Positions 6,415 through 7,164 of a stretch of DNA of 7,164 nt are shown in pieces. The stretch's first letter is position 1; the number at the start of each line of letters is the position of its first letter. The stretch lies in NCBI GenBank assembly GCA_028288945.1, contig JAQGHH010000352.1, positions 1 to 7,164 of the forward strand, in the 5' to 3' direction. The stretch comes from Phycisphaerales bacterium (GTDB lineage Bacteria > Planctomycetota > Phycisphaerae > Tepidisphaerales > Tepidisphaeraceae). A program made the position numbers and the translations under genes. A model generated the notes under the pieces. It searched no databases. It saw only the letters and a list, made by a program, of their open reading frames with translations, and was not told the origin of the DNA.

Positions 6415-7164
6415 AGTACAAAGTCACCCACACGACGCAGTATTACTATGGCGAGCCGGTGCCGCTGTGCCACAACGTCGTTCACCTTAAGCCGCGGGAT
6501 ACCGAGCGGCAGACGTGCCTGTCCCATGCGATCGGCGTCAGCCCCAGCCCCACCACGATGCGCGAGCGGTTCGATTTCTTCGGCAATCCCGTCGAATGGT
6601 TCAGCGTGCAGGAGCCGCACGATACCCTCAAGATCGTGGCCAGCAGCCTTGTTCAGGTGAAGTCCTTCGAGCCGCCAACGGGGCTATGGTGGCCGGCGTG
6701 GGACGAAGTAGCCCGGATGCTTTCCGGGCGGCGCGACCCCGCGCTGCTCGACGCACGGCAGTTCACCTTTGATTCGACATTCGTCCCGATCGACGCCGAG
6801 CTTGCCGAATACGCCGCCCCAAGTTTCGCACCCGGCCGGCCGATGCTCGACTGCGTGGTCGAGCTCACGCACCGCATCTACGAAGAGTTCAAGTTCGATA
6901 CGGGGGTGACGACGATTGGCACGCCGGTGCTCGATGTGCTGCACCACCGCCACGGCGTCTGCCAGGATTTTGCTCACTTGCAGATCGGTTGCCTGCGCTC
7001 GCTGGGATTGGCGGCGCGCTACGTCAGCGGCTACTTGGTGACCCGTCCGCCCGCCGGCCGCCCGCGGCTCGTGGGGGCCGACACGTCGCACGCCTGGGTG
7101 GCCGCGTATTTCCCCGATTTCGGCTGGATCGACTTCGACCCCACCAACGGCCTGATCCCTTCCG
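6411..7164 (+). CDS. Transglutaminase-like protein with bacterial transglutaminase N-terminal domain (3' end outside window)
   Basis: The first 251 codons are present; typical relatives are about 290-300 residues, so perhaps 40-50 are missing. Residues 2 to about 80 (from KYKVTHTTQYYYGEPV, through HLKPRDT, to FDFFGNPVEWFSV) match the bacterial transglutaminase N-terminal beta domain. Residues about 130-250 are the transglutaminase core. The catalytic triad is visible: Cys184 in GVCQDFAHL, His227 in DTSHAWVAAYFPDFGW and Asp243 in DFDPTNG. Such proteins are papain-fold cysteine enzymes that cleave or transfer acyl groups at amide bonds; bacterial members are often peptidases rather than crosslinkers. 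There is no signal peptide, so it is probably cytoplasmic. It overlaps the ATP-grasp/alpha-E gene by four bases and has a strong ribosome binding site within it. That supports a joint role: one enzyme making amide bonds and the other cutting or transferring them. The substrate is unknown. Confidence 0.94.
   Translation, partial: MKYKVTHTTQYYYGEPVPLCHNVVHLKPRDTERQTCLSHAIGVSPSPTTMRERFDFFGNPVEWFSVQEPHDTLKIVASSLVQVKSFEPPTGLWWPAWDEVARMLSGRRDPALLDARQFTFDSTFVPIDAELAEYAAPSFAPGRPMLDCVVELTHRIYEEFKFDTGVTTIGTPVLDVLHHRHGVCQDFAHLQIGCLRSLGLAARYVSGYLVTRPPAGRPRLVGADTSHAWVAAYFPDFGWIDFDPTNGLIPS

Noticed and set aside
1..7164. CRISPR arrays, tRNA or rRNA genes, insertion sequences
   Set aside because: I saw no regularly spaced repeats, cloverleaf-like sequence, rRNA-like sequence or transposase frame on either strand.

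Overview
The window is high-GC DNA with three coding regions, two of them cut by the window edges, and one intergenic gap of 370 bases. The gene set and a dispersed-repeat-like hairpin in the gap suggest a planctomycete-type bacterium. That is an inference from gene content, repeat style and composition; there is no rRNA or other marker gene here.

Left half (1-3503, minus strand): one unbroken reading frame of 1167 codons that starts at 3503 and runs off the left edge. It encodes the N-terminal two thirds or so of a large exported bacterial alpha-2-macroglobulin. It has an N-terminal membrane segment, a series of beta-sandwich (macroglobulin) domains, the MG2 signature YRPGE and the start of a bait-region domain. 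The thioester domain, if present, lies outside the window.

Middle (3504-3873): a divergent intergenic region. It holds a strong ribosome binding site for the left gene, a long imperfect inverted repeat (25-base arms, 2 mismatches) with a second small hairpin inside its loop, and a weak candidate promoter for the right-hand operon. Reading frames crossing it are not convincing genes.

Right half (3874-7164, plus strand): a tightly coupled two-gene unit. The first gene fuses a circularly permuted ATP-grasp domain to an alpha-E domain (846 aa). The second is a transglutaminase-like cysteine peptidase/transferase with Cys, His and Asp all visible; it overlaps the first gene by 4 bases (GTGA) and is cut by the right edge. 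Comparative genomics has linked cpATP-grasp, alpha-E and transglutaminase genes as a conserved set predicted to make or modify peptides by ATP-dependent amide ligation. As far as I know its product is uncharacterised.

How they fit together: the ATP-grasp/alpha-E protein and the transglutaminase are very probably co-translated and work together in the cytoplasm, since neither shows a signal peptide. The macroglobulin is divergently transcribed and exported, so a shared job with the operon is only a hypothesis. The most unusual features are the hairpin element, the fused two-domain enzyme with its transglutaminase partner, and the charged low-complexity insertions in the macroglobulin.
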